From assembly GCA_964407925.1 (NCBI GenBank), contig CAYOXM010000003.1, positions 1-64,000 on the forward strand: DNA of 64,000 nt. Reading direction: 5' to 3'. Both the position numbers and the translations under genes were made by a program. This DNA comes from CAYOXM01 sp964407925. Lineage in GTDB: Bacteria; Patescibacteriota; Patescibacteriia; SG8-24. Of the stretch, positions 32,168-43,130 are shown in pieces. Each line of letters starts with the position of its first letter. The stretch's first letter is position 1. Under the pieces are notes generated by a model. The model was not told the DNA's origin. It worked only from the letters and a program-made list of their open reading frames with translations, and made no database searches.

Positions 32168-32734
32168 TCAGTAGTCCAAACCGAACCGCGCCGGAACGCC
32201 GTGGTAAAAGTAATGTTTCACGAGCGACACGTCGCTCACGAGGTCGGCAAGTTCGCGGAAGGACTCGGGCGCGTCGCGTCCGGTCAGCACGAGTTCGGTC
32301 TCCGCGGGTTTCGATCGGATGACGGCAAGCACGTCTTCCTCGGCCAGCATCCCGAGCGTCACCGTCGTGTTGATTTCGTCGAGGATGACGAGGCCGTGCT
32401 CCCCATTCGCGAAAATGCCGCGGACGATTCCGAGGCCGCGCTCGGCTTCGGCCTTATCCTCCGGCGTCACGCCGAAACGGAACCGGCCGGTCACGGGGTC
32501 GATGCGGTCGAGGCCCGTGGCATGAAGCGCGATTTCGGGAAACCGCTCGGCGATAATCTTACGCTCGGCATAATGGTCGCCGCCCTTGTCGAAGTGGACG
32601 ATGGCGACCTTCATCCCTTGCGAGACGGCGCGCAGCGCCATCCCGAGGCCCGCGGTCGTCTTGCCCTTCCCATTGCCAGTGTAGACCTGAATGAGACCCG
32701 TGGATTTCGGCGTCGCTGATGACCTGCGTTCCAT
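32168..32734 (-). CDS. cobO: Cob(I)yrinic acid a,c-diamide adenosyltransferase (CobO/BtuR type)
   Basis: 188 residues. LIQVYTGNGKGKTTAGLGMALRA is the P-loop region, with VAIVHFDKGG, VILDEINTTVTLGML and ELVLTGRDAPESF following as in CobO/BtuR. It makes adenosylcobalamin, the cofactor of the class II ribonucleotide reductase encoded just upstream. The start is uncertain: the ATG at 32734 has no ribosome site, while AAAGGAGG at 32794-32801 is followed too closely by an in-frame GTG. Confidence 0.9.
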   Translation of the reverse strand: MERRSSATPKSTGLIQVYTGNGKGKTTAGLGMALRAVSQGMKVAIVHFDKGGDHYAERKIIAERFPEIALHATGLDRIDPVTGRFRFGVTPEDKAEAERGLGIVRGIFANGEHGLVILDEINTTVTLGMLAEEDVLAVIRSKPAETELVLTGRDAPESFRELADLVSDVSLVKHYFYHGVPARFGLDY

Positions 32735-32815
32735 AAGCGCTGTGGACAACACGACGCCCGATCCTTGCGGACCGGGCGCCGTAGATGTGACCACCTCCTT
32801 TACGATGAATGAATC

Positions 32816-33060
32816 ATACGCATCGTGGAGGGCCCCGCGACCCCGACCTTTTGCCAGGGTGGCGCGGGGTCTCCCGCAGTAGTGCGGGAGACTCGCCGCC
32901 GTATCAGCTTTGCTGACGCACGGGATGGACTGACGGGAGGTACCGGGTCGCAGCTCTGGATGCACCGCTAGGCGCGGGGTGCAGTCGGGGCGCAGGCGTA
33001 CTCGACGTACGCCGAGCCTCGACGGGGACCCCGCAACGACGCGGTGCGCCAGAGATGCGG
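32816..33060 (-). ncRNA. Structured RNA segment between nrdJ and cobO (candidate regulatory RNA)
   Basis: The 334 bases between the two genes hold an unusual density of pairings. Closing helices: 33049-33058 with 32950-32959, 33041-33047 with 32962-32968, and 33028-33034 with 32974-32980, enclosing hairpin 32995-33001/33007-33013. Next to them: hairpin 32899-32922, perfect 10-bp hairpin 32869-32878/32883-32892, and 32833-32839 with 32863-32869. No canonical B12-box is visible. The position, in the 5' region of cobO and after a B12-dependent enzyme, suggests a cis-regulatory RNA or processed RNA. Confidence 0.55.
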
Positions 33061-33068
33061 GCCGCCGT

Positions 33069-36266
<3,198 letters not shown>

Positions 36267-36347
36267 AGTTCGCACGGGTGAAAAATTTTTCGAAAAATTG
36301 CTGGTGTAGAGTAGCGCGGGTTCTCACCATGAGCAACCCTCCTTATC

Positions 36348-36394
36348 CACAACTAATTGTGTCTGTTAGTCCGAGTATACCACAAGATGTTGTG
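36348..36394 (-). promoter_or_regulatory. Tandem NrdR-like boxes with extended -10 promoter of nrdJ
   Basis: Two inverted repeats CACAA-N4-TTGTG at 36348-36361 and 36381-36394, centres 33 bases apart, which is the tandem arrangement known for NrdR repressor boxes. An extended -10 (TGG-TATACT, 36374-36379 on the minus strand) lies between them. Binding would block transcription of nrdJ. Confidence 0.7.
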
Positions 36395-36453
36395 TTGCTT
36401 GTGGATAACCCTCCGTACAAAAAACGACACAAATTTACGCCTTCATCGAGCGC

Positions 36454-36481
36454 AAAAAAGCCACCCGCGTCCGGGTGGCTT
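36454..36481 (-). terminator. Terminator of the exonuclease gene
   Basis: Minus strand AAGCCACCCG-GAC-GCGGGTGGCTT followed by T4. Confidence 0.8.
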
Positions 36482-36492
36482 CTCTTGTCACG

Positions 36493-37068
36493 CTAGAACG
36501 GCAGCGTGAGGCTGATCGGTTTTTTCTCCGCGAGCGGGTTGAAGTCGATCGGCACCTGCACCTGCTGGCCCATGCGATCCTTGTACCGCACGTGCTTGTT
36601 CGCGAGCCCGAATTCGTACACTTCCTTCGTGACTTTCACGTCCTGCAGGCAGTAGTCGCGCAGCTTGTCGATTTCGCCGCGGCGGAAAAACTCGATCGCC
36701 TGAAGGCCGTTCCCCGACTTGCCGACGCCGAGCGAGGCATGCGCGACGTCGTCGAGCTTCACGCGGAAGCCGATCTTCTTCTCGATCTCGGCCATGATGT
36801 CGAGCATCGGAAACTTCATCAGGTCGCCGGGATAGTAGGTATTCAGCACCGGAAAATCGAAACCGATGATGTTATACCCGATGATACGGTCGGCCGCTTC
36901 CATGGCGCGCCACAGTTTCGGCAGGTCCGGTTCCATGTACGACTCGTATTTGTCGGTCGCGTAATCGTACACGCCGACGAGCGAGACCTTGAGCAGCGTC
37001 GGGTCGTACTTGCCGACGTCGGCGAAACTATTGGCGGTCTCGATGTCGAGGACGAGTTCTTTTCCCAT
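36493..37068 (-). CDS. RNase H-like DEDD 3'-5' exonuclease
   Basis: 191 residues. ELVLDIET (Asp8, Glu10), RIIGYNIIGFDFPVL with the second Asp, and LRDYCLQDVKVTKEVYEF with Tyr-x3-Asp give the DEDDy motif set. Resembles the stand-alone RNase H-like (YprB-type) exonuclease group. Substrate unknown. Downstream of two small genes; a palindromic repeat covers its 5' region. Confidence 0.75.
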   Translation of the reverse strand: MGKELVLDIETANSFADVGKYDPTLLKVSLVGVYDYATDKYESYMEPDLPKLWRAMEAADRIIGYNIIGFDFPVLNTYYPGDLMKFPMLDIMAEIEKKIGFRVKLDDVAHASLGVGKSGNGLQAIEFFRRGEIDKLRDYCLQDVKVTKEVYEFGLANKHVRYKDRMGQQVQVPIDFNPLAEKKPISLTLPF

Positions 37069-37101
37069 ATATAGTTCAAAGGTCAGAGTATCAAAGCTTA
37101 A

Positions 37102-37121
37102 AGGTTAGAGCGCTCTAACCT
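37102..37121. repeat. Palindromic repeat family B copy 2
   Basis: AGGTTAGAGC and its exact complement GCTCTAACCT form a perfect 20-bp palindrome, with further AGGTTAGAG-like half copies on both sides (37078-37144). Confidence 0.7.
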
Positions 37122-37147
37122 CTGAAGCTCTCACCTCTAAACCTGTT

Positions 37148-37330
37148 TTATCCGGTACAGCCGCATTTGCAGGCGCGCTCAAAATGCTCGGCATGGCCGC
37201 AGTTCCAGCAGAACTGGCCGACCTGCTGTTCGGCCTCGCAGCCGCAATCGCACGTACCGTCTTCCTTGTGCTCGTGGTCGCAAACCGAGCAATTCAACGA
37301 CGCCGCCATACTGTTCGCGTGTCCGCTCAT
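37148..37330 (-). CDS. Small Cys-rich zinc-ribbon-like protein, 60 aa
   Basis: Eleven Cys in clusters (CSVC, CDCGC, CWNC, CKCGC) with intervening His, suggesting two zinc sites. No other domain. No clear ribosome site; the start could also be the internal Met (MAASLN). Confidence 0.55.
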   Translation of the reverse strand: MSGHANSMAASLNCSVCDHEHKEDGTCDCGCEAEQQVGQFCWNCGHAEHFERACKCGCTG

Positions 37331-37365
37331 GGGTTACGTGAGTGAAAGATGGGGGGAATTCGGGT

Positions 37366-37683
37366 TCACGCGCCGGCTGCGGCCTTGAGCTCGTCGAGAC
37401 GCGCCCGCACCGTCGCCGCGGCCTCATGCTGGTTTTTGACGCTCGCGAGCCGTGCGCCGAGTTCGCTGTCGCCGACGACTTCGATGACCCATCGTGACAG
37501 GTCGTTCTTCTGACCGCTCACGTGGTAGGCGAAAACTTCGTCGCTGACGGTGCCGACGCCGACGCCGAATTCCTCGAGGTTCTTCGCCACGAGATGCATG
37601 TGGAACCAGAACGCGCGCCACATCGGCTCGACGTCCTTCAGGTACTTGCGCGCTGTCTCGGCGCTGACGATGTCGGCTGCCAT
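37366..37683 (-). CDS. DUF5752-like protein, 105 aa
   Basis: AFWFHMHLVAKNLEEFGVGVGTVSDEVFAYHVSGQKNDLSRWVIEVVGDSELGARLA follows what I recall of the DUF5752 pattern (LEEF, FHxxR-like, W-x-x-x-V-x-G-D). Small cytosolic helical protein; the family is common in CPR genomes. Function unknown. The -10 TATACT is 12 bases before the ATG. Confidence 0.6.
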   Translation of the reverse strand: MAADIVSAETARKYLKDVEPMWRAFWFHMHLVAKNLEEFGVGVGTVSDEVFAYHVSGQKNDLSRWVIEVVGDSELGARLASVKNQHEAAATVRARLDELKAAAGA

Positions 37684-37695
37684 AGGTCGACGGTA

Positions 37696-37723
37696 AGTAT
37701 ACCATCGGTCGTCGTAGCCGCAA
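37696..37723 (-). promoter_or_regulatory. Promoter of the DUF5752-like gene
   Basis: Minus strand TTGCGG (37723-37718), 16 bases, TATACT (37701-37696). Confidence 0.65.
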
Positions 37724-37734
37724 GAAGCGGGCAG

Positions 37735-37763
37735 TTGCCTTTCCCCGCGCCCTCTGGAACGAT
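37735..37763 (+). promoter_or_regulatory. Promoter of the 37796 gene
   Basis: TTGCCT, 17 bases, AACGAT. Confidence 0.55.
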
Positions 37764-37795
37764 GCATCCAAGCCCTTTTTTGGCCGAGGTGAACC

Positions 37796-38188
37796 GTGAA
37801 GAAGCGCTCCCCGCGGGCGCTCCGTGAGCGCCGCCTGCATTACCGCCTGCTCGGCAGGACATACGCCATCCTCCGATCCGACGAGTGGCGCGTCCGCCTC
37901 GTGCGGATGCACGGCAACGGCAAACTGTGCGGCGCGCTCGGCGTGCCCACGACCTCGATCGGCACGGTCGACGACGAGGCGCAGGTCATTACCATCGACC
38001 TGCGCAACGACATCCTTTCGACCGCGCTTCACGAGTGCCTCCACGTCATCGTCGGCGACCGCTTCGGTCCCGGCCGCCACAAGACCGAAGAGCGCGAGGT
38101 GCTGCGACTCGAAAAACTGATGATGCGGCATCTGTCGCATGCGCAGGCCACCCGCCTTTTCCGCCTCATCGCGGCCCGGCTCGAATGA
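37796..38188 (+). CDS. Small zincin-like protein with HExxH
   Basis: 130 residues. STALHECLHVIVGDRFG contains HECLH, a zinc metalloprotease-type motif in a helix, preceded by a strand ITIDLRND as in minigluzincin-like domains of phages and mobile elements. A downstream Glu (EEREVLRLEKLMMRHL) could be the third ligand. GTG start with GAGGTG upstream. Activity not established. Confidence 0.6.
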   Translation: MKKRSPRALRERRLHYRLLGRTYAILRSDEWRVRLVRMHGNGKLCGALGVPTTSIGTVDDEAQVITIDLRNDILSTALHECLHVIVGDRFGPGRHKTEEREVLRLEKLMMRHLSHAQATRLFRLIAARLE

Positions 38189-38218
38189 AAAACCCCCGCT
38201 TCGTGCGGGGGCGTTTTA
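38187..38218. terminator. Bidirectional terminator
   Basis: AAAACCCCCGC-TTCGT-GCGGGGGCGTTTT between convergent genes. Confidence 0.8.
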
Positions 38219-39523
38219 TGTTCCGCCCAGACGGGCGAGGACGCGCTCGAACGACGCGAGGTCCGGATCGATGACCACGGGCGCGTTCGCGCGAGAGGGC
38301 GGGATGCCGGGGAGCGCGCCCGAGTGATAGCCGACGGTCGCGTCGGGATCCTTGAGCATGTGCCCGGTGAGCACGGCGAGGACGGAATCCCCGCGGCGCA
38401 CGAGGCCGACGTCGGCGAGCTTCTTGAGTCCCGCGGCCGCGGCGCACGAGGCCGGTTCCGCGCCGACGCCGTCGGCATCAAGGACGGCTTTCGCGTCCAT
38501 GATTTCGCGGTCGTCGACCTGCACCACGACGCCGTCGGTCTCGCGGATGGTGCGGACCGCCTTGTCGAAGTTGACCGGCGCGCCGATCTTGATCGCCGTC
38601 GCGATCGTCTCGGCGCGGACGACCCGCTTCTTCCAGCCGTCGTGCATGTGCTGCGCGAGCCATAGCGGGTTCGCTCCGGCCGCCTGCACCATGGCGATGC
38701 GTGGAACGCGGGAGATGAGCCCGAGCTCGCGCGCTTCCTTCACCGCCTTCCCGAACGCCGCCGCGTTGCCGAGATTTCCGGCAGGAACGACGATCCAGTC
38801 GGGCGCGACCCATTTCATCTGCTCGAACGCCTCGAGCATCACGGTCTTCTGGCCTTCGAGCCGGACGGGATTCACGGAATTCATCACCGTGAGCCCGAAC
38901 CGTTCCCGCGCCGAAAGCAGGAGCTTCAGCGCGTCGTCGAAGTCGCCGCGGACCTTCACCGTCGTGGCACCGTAGGCGAGCGATTGCGCGACCTTGCCGA
39001 GCGCCGTCCCCTTCTCGGAGATGAGGATGACGGACGGGATGCCCGCGAGCGCCGCATAGGACGCGACGGACGCAGAGGTGTTGCCGGTCGAGGCGCACGC
39101 GACGATTTTCGCCCCGCACCGCTTCGCCCACGTCATCGCGACGGTCATGCCGCGGTCCTTGAAGGAGCCGGTCGGGTTCTCCCCCTCGTGCTTGAAGCGC
39201 GCGCCAGGGAGGCCGAGCCAGCGGTTGGTCCTCGCGAACTCATAGAACCGGGTGTTACCTTCCGCGCGCATGACGAGTTCGTCATCGGCGAGGCCGGGCA
39301 TTACGAGGTCGCGGAAGCGCCAGACGCCGCTCTGGTCCGCCGGCGACTCGAGATGCCACCGACGGATGGCGAACATGGCGCGGAGCGAGTCTCCGCGGTA
39401 GCGCAGGGCGGACCAGTCATGAACGACGTCGAGCAGGCCGCCGCAGTCGCAGGCGTAACGGTCGCCGTCGAGCGGATACGTGTCCGTGCAAAGAACGCAC
39501 GCGAGGCGTGACGTCAGCTCCAT
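38216..39523 (-). CDS. thrC: Threonine synthase
   Basis: 435 residues. N-terminal zinc ribbon (Cys9, Cys12, Cys25, Cys27), then the PLP fold with ENPTGSFKDRGM (Lys122), STGNTSASVASYAALAG and VPAGNLGNAAAFGKA. Converts O-phosphohomoserine to threonine. Two bases after thrB in the operon GGCT1-thrB-thrC. Confidence 0.95.
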   Translation of the reverse strand: MELTSRLACVLCTDTYPLDGDRYACDCGGLLDVVHDWSALRYRGDSLRAMFAIRRWHLESPADQSGVWRFRDLVMPGLADDELVMRAEGNTRFYEFARTNRWLGLPGARFKHEGENPTGSFKDRGMTVAMTWAKRCGAKIVACASTGNTSASVASYAALAGIPSVILISEKGTALGKVAQSLAYGATTVKVRGDFDDALKLLLSARERFGLTVMNSVNPVRLEGQKTVMLEAFEQMKWVAPDWIVVPAGNLGNAAAFGKAVKEARELGLISRVPRIAMVQAAGANPLWLAQHMHDGWKKRVVRAETIATAIKIGAPVNFDKAVRTIRETDGVVVQVDDREIMDAKAVLDADGVGAEPASCAAAAGLKKLADVGLVRRGDSVLAVLTGHMLKDPDATVGYHSGALPGIPPSRANAPVVIDPDLASFERVLARLGGT

Positions 39524-39525
39524 CG

Positions 39526-40476
39526 CTAACTCCTTTCAATCGTCCGAGCGCCACCGGCGCCGACTCGGCTCACGATGACATCGGAGGGGATGCCGGTTTT
39601 CCGCCAAGCGGCCCGCATCATCCTCGCGACGACCTTCGCACGGGCCGGCCCATCAGTCAAAGCGAAAAGCGCGGGACCGGCGCCGGAGACCGAGGCACAA
39701 GCGGCGCCGGCGGCGAGCGCGGCGCGGATGACCTCTGCGCCGCCGCGGATAAGACGAAGACGGACCGGCGCGGCAACGGCATCGGCCATGACCGCACGGC
39801 CGAATAAGGCCAAGTCCTTCCTATATATGGCTGCGACGGCGGTGGCCGTGTTCGCGGCGGTCGCAGCCATGACGGCGAGCGGCACGGCTCTCGGGAGAGC
39901 CGCTCGCGAAGCCTTGGTTTCAAGCGTCAGCGCGGGGCTCACGACGACGACCTGCCACGTTTTCGGCGGCACGAGACGGACGACCTCGGGCGGATCCCCC
40001 GGACGGATGACGCAAAACCCGCCGAACAGCGCGGGCGCGACGTTGTCTGCATGCGCGACGCCGCAGGCGATACGCTCGCCCTCGCGAGCGAGGTCAAGAA
40101 GTCCGTCATCGTCGAACCGTCCGCCGAGGAGCGCGTTCGCGGCGACCGCGGCGGCGGCCGCTGAAGCGGATGAGGAGCCGAGCCCGCTCCCGAGGGGCAA
40201 CCCCTTTGTCAAACGGACATCAGCGCCGAACCGCACGCCGGCGCGACGGAACGCGAGCGCGACGACCGCCGACGCGACGTTCTTGCGCGCGTCACGGGAA
40301 AGCTTTCCGCCGTCGCCCTCGACGCCGACGAGCCGCACGCCCGGACGAGTCGAACGGGCCGCGGCCACGACGTCGCCACGGCCCTCCAGCGCGAACCCGA
40401 AAACGTCGAACCCCGGACCGACGTTGGCGACGGTCGCCGGGGCGAACGCTGATACGTGATCAAGACGTCCTTTCAT
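39526..40476 (-). CDS. thrB: Homoserine kinase (GHMP family)
   Basis: 316 residues. FAPATVANVGPGFDVFGFAL, the ATP loop LPLGSGLGSSSASAAAAAVAAN and the C-terminal GAACASVSGAGPALFAL are diagnostic of ThrB. Phosphorylates homoserine. Its ATG overlaps the TGA of the preceding GGCT gene (ATGA), so translation is coupled; a longer in-frame start would overlap further and was rejected. Confidence 0.95.
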   Translation of the reverse strand: MKGRLDHVSAFAPATVANVGPGFDVFGFALEGRGDVVAAARSTRPGVRLVGVEGDGGKLSRDARKNVASAVVALAFRRAGVRFGADVRLTKGLPLGSGLGSSSASAAAAAVAANALLGGRFDDDGLLDLAREGERIACGVAHADNVAPALFGGFCVIRPGDPPEVVRLVPPKTWQVVVVSPALTLETKASRAALPRAVPLAVMAATAANTATAVAAIYRKDLALFGRAVMADAVAAPVRLRLIRGGAEVIRAALAAGAACASVSGAGPALFALTDGPARAKVVARMMRAAWRKTGIPSDVIVSRVGAGGARTIERS

Positions 40477-40778
40477 TCCCTTATGTATACCCATGCCTTC
40501 GTCCCGCTCGCGAGATGCACCCGCATGCGCTGGTACGTTTCCGACTCATACCCGTCGACGCGCCGCAGCGTCTCCTCGTCGACGTCGATGACGTCCCCCG
40601 CGACCGACATGCCGCCCGCGGGGGCGATGTTGGGATAGGCCATCCCCTGAATGGTCGTCGTCGTTTTCGCGTACCCCTCAAGGACGTCGGGAACGCGCTC
40701 CGGCCGCCCGCCGAAGAGCGCACGTCCGATGTCTCCGTCGCGAAGCGTCCCGTAGGTGAACAGCTTTTCCTTGTGCAT
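40473..40778 (-). CDS. Gamma-glutamylcyclotransferase-like protein (GGCT1)
   Basis: 101 residues. LFTYGTLRDGD at the N terminus and the acidic catalytic residue Glu78 in DGYESETY, with AWVYI at the end, define the small AIG2/GGCT fold. Family members cyclise gamma-glutamyl groups. It is translationally coupled to thrB; a second copy ends the lysC operon, so a role linked to Asp/Thr metabolism is possible. Confidence 0.85.
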   Translation of the reverse strand: MHKEKLFTYGTLRDGDIGRALFGGRPERVPDVLEGYAKTTTTIQGMAYPNIAPAGGMSVAGDVIDVDEETLRRVDGYESETYQRMRVHLASGTKAWVYIRE

Positions 40779-40857
40779 ACGGAAAGGGTTAATGAGTATG
40801 CCTTCAGCGTGACGCCGTGGGGGAAGGCCGTCAACGCCCCTCAAAGCGGGGGGATTA

Positions 40858-40886
40858 TTGACTTTTTCGGCGTAAACGCGCATACT
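40858..40886 (+). promoter_or_regulatory. Promoter of the 40932 gene
   Basis: TTGACT, 17 bases, CATACT. Confidence 0.75.
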
Positions 40887-40931
40887 CCTCGCGCCCGAAA
40901 GGGCACGTTCTCTGCAAAAAAGGAGCGCGCG

Positions 40932-41681
40932 ATGGACAGCCGAACGGCACTGGGAATCGACATGATCCGCACGATCGTCGGGTGGCGGCTCAAGGAAAGC
41001 CTGCTTTTCATCCCCTCGGACGATTACGAGGACGAGCGGGAGGAGATCGACGAGGCGTGCACGGCGGCGCGCAAGGCCTTCGTCAGCCGACTGACCGACA
41101 TCGCCGTCGCCGACGCCGCGGGAACGCGGTCGGCCGCCCTCCTCGTCACGCCGGACGAGGCGGAACGGCTCTTCGGCCCGCTCGCCGGACGCATCGCGGA
41201 AGCGATGAACGCGGGCAAGGAGGGCGAGGACGCCGCCCGGCGCCTGCGCATCGAACGCGCCGGACTCGTCGGTTTCGTGCGCGCCTGCGCTCCGGCCGCG
41301 GCGCGGTACTGCACGGAACCGACGGCGGCGCTGCGCCGCGACGCCGAGGCGCTCGCCGGCTTCGTCGCGGAAAACGACCTGCTCCTCGAAGACCTCGACG
41401 AGAACGCCTGGCGCGCGTTCCTGCGCCGTACCACGACGCCGGAGGCGTTCCGGAACCGGATCACGAGCTACGTGAACCGCGTCACCGACGAGGAACCGCT
41501 GCTCGCGCAGTTCGTCCACGCGTTCCGGCGCGAGTTCCCCGATCCGGCCGAGTACCGTTCGGTCGAGGAGGAGCTTCGGCTGAACGACGCCGCGCAGATG
41601 GCCGCCGATCTCGAGGAGATCCGCGAAGACGTCGGCAACATCGTCAACGACGTCATCGGGGAGGTTTGGCCGCCGGGCTGA
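40932..41681 (+). CDS. Hypothetical alpha-helical protein, 249 aa
   Basis: No recognised family or membrane segment. Predominantly helical and acidic, with paired Arg and Glu. It lies between the two threonine operons on the opposite strand with its own promoter, so it need not belong to that pathway. AAAGGAGCG precedes the ATG. Confidence 0.55.
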   Translation: MDSRTALGIDMIRTIVGWRLKESLLFIPSDDYEDEREEIDEACTAARKAFVSRLTDIAVADAAGTRSAALLVTPDEAERLFGPLAGRIAEAMNAGKEGEDAARRLRIERAGLVGFVRACAPAAARYCTEPTAALRRDAEALAGFVAENDLLLEDLDENAWRAFLRRTTTPEAFRNRITSYVNRVTDEEPLLAQFVHAFRREFPDPAEYRSVEEELRLNDAAQMAADLEEIREDVGNIVNDVIGEVWPPG

Positions 41682-41702
41682 CCGTCGCCGACGGCGATTC
41701 CG

Positions 41703-41730
41703 AGGACCGCTTCATGCGGTCCTTTTTTCT
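41703..41730. terminator. Bidirectional terminator
   Basis: AGGACCGC-TTCAT-GCGGTCCTTTTTT between convergent genes. Confidence 0.75.
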
Positions 41731-42056
41731 TCGTCCGTCACCTCACTGCCGGGCCGCCTACCGACGTACGCGAACGCGACCGTGCCGCTCGCGAGGACGA
41801 ACGCCCGTCGCTCGTACGCCGACGTCTCATACTCGTCCGCGCGCCGCAACTCGTCATCGGACACGTCGACGACGTCGCCCTTCACGGCCGCGTCTTCCTC
41901 GATGACGAGGTCGGGATAATTCCTGCCCTCGACCGTGATTTGCGTCAGGCCGTATCCGTCGAGATGGTCGGAACGGCTCTCGAGCCTGCGTCCGAACACT
42001 TCCTCCTGGACGGCCGGTTCGCGGAGCGTGCCGTAGATGAAAAGCGCGTGCGTCAT
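41712..42056 (-). CDS. Gamma-glutamylcyclotransferase-like protein (GGCT2)
   Basis: 114 residues. LFIYGTLREPAVQEEVFG and Glu77 in DEYETSAYERR match the GGCT fold and resemble GGCT1, so the two are paralogues. It starts 7 bases after asd and is the last gene of lysC-hom-asd-GGCT2. Confidence 0.85.
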   Translation of the reverse strand: MTHALFIYGTLREPAVQEEVFGRRLESRSDHLDGYGLTQITVEGRNYPDLVIEEDAAVKGDVVDVSDDELRRADEYETSAYERRAFVLASGTVAFAYVGRRPGSEVTDEEKRTA

Positions 42057-42063
42057 AATATTT

Positions 42064-43119
42064 TCAGAGCAGTCCCCGTGCCGCGAGCAACTCCGCGTCG
42101 GCAACGGCGGCACCGGCCGCGCCACGGACGGTATTATGCGACAGGACGACGAATTTCCACTGGAGTATCGGGCACTTGCGAAGCCGACCGACGCTCACCG
42201 CCATTCCCCTGCCCGCGTCGCGGTCGCGCCGCGGCTGCGGACGGTTTTCCTCCTCGCGCACGACGACGAACGGCGTCGGAAGGCTCGGCAATCCGAGCGC
42301 CGCGACGGACGGGACGTACGAGCGCCACGCCGCGAGGACGTCCTCGGCCGACGCCCGCGCGCCGAGTTCCACGGACACGCACTCGAGATGACCGTCGCGG
42401 ACGTGCACGCGGTTGCAGTGCGCCGAGACGGCGATGTCCGCGTCCGCGAACCGTTCGCCGTCGTACCGCCCAAGGAGCTTTAGCGTCTCCGCCTGCATCT
42501 TTTCCTCCTCCCCCTTGATGAACGGCACGACGTTGTCGAGGATGTCGAGCGACGGCACGCCCGGATAGCCCGCGCCGGAAATCGCCTGCATCGTAGTGAC
42601 GAGGACTTTCGTCACGCCGAACGCGTCTTGGAGCGGCTTGAGCGCGCAAACGAGACCGACGGTCGAACAGTTCGGGTTCGTGACGATGAATCCCCTGCGC
42701 CAGCCGCGATTCGCCTTCTGCCGCGCGACGGCGCCAAGATGGTCGGCGTTCACTTCGGGGATGACAAGCGGCACGTCTGGCTCCATCCGGTGATTCTTCG
42801 CGTTCGAGATGACGGGATACCCGGCTTCGGCGAAGGACGCTTCGATTTCCCCCGCGACCGCGTTATCGAGGCCCGAGAGCACGAAATCGCAATCGAGGCC
42901 GGGCGTGCACTCGCGTACCACCATGCCTTTCGCCCAGTCGGGCATCGGCTGGTCGAGCTGCCAGGCCGCGGCCTCGGCGTACGGCTTGCCGGCGGACTGC
43001 TCGGATGCGGCGAGCGCGGTCACCGAGAACCAAGGATGATTGTCGAGCAGCGCGAGCATCCTTTGTCCGACCGTGCCGGTCGCGCCGAGGATTCCCACGC
43101 GCCAATGTTTTTTTTCCAT
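42064..43119 (-). CDS. asd: Aspartate-semialdehyde dehydrogenase
   Basis: 351 residues, of the archaeal/fungal type. VGILGATGTVGQRM (NADP site), FIVTNPNCSTVGL (active Cys151), ISGAGYPGVPSLDI and SAHCNRVHVRDGH with the catalytic His. Reduces aspartyl phosphate to the semialdehyde. 11 bases after hom. Confidence 0.95.
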   Translation of the reverse strand: MEKKHWRVGILGATGTVGQRMLALLDNHPWFSVTALAASEQSAGKPYAEAAAWQLDQPMPDWAKGMVVRECTPGLDCDFVLSGLDNAVAGEIEASFAEAGYPVISNAKNHRMEPDVPLVIPEVNADHLGAVARQKANRGWRRGFIVTNPNCSTVGLVCALKPLQDAFGVTKVLVTTMQAISGAGYPGVPSLDILDNVVPFIKGEEEKMQAETLKLLGRYDGERFADADIAVSAHCNRVHVRDGHLECVSVELGARASAEDVLAAWRSYVPSVAALGLPSLPTPFVVVREEENRPQPRRDRDAGRGMAVSVGRLRKCPILQWKFVVLSHNTVRGAAGAAVADAELLAARGLL

Positions 43120-43130
43120 AGGATTGCCGG

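Noticed and set aside
32735..32965. N-terminal extension of cobO by up to 77 codons
   Set aside because: The extension reads through the structured RNA segment and has no resemblance to CobO; the P-loop region starts near the chosen ATG.
32735..33068. Canonical cobalamin riboswitch, RNase P RNA, SRP RNA or tmRNA
   Set aside because: I looked for their core sequences on both strands and did not see them; only the general structured nature is supported.
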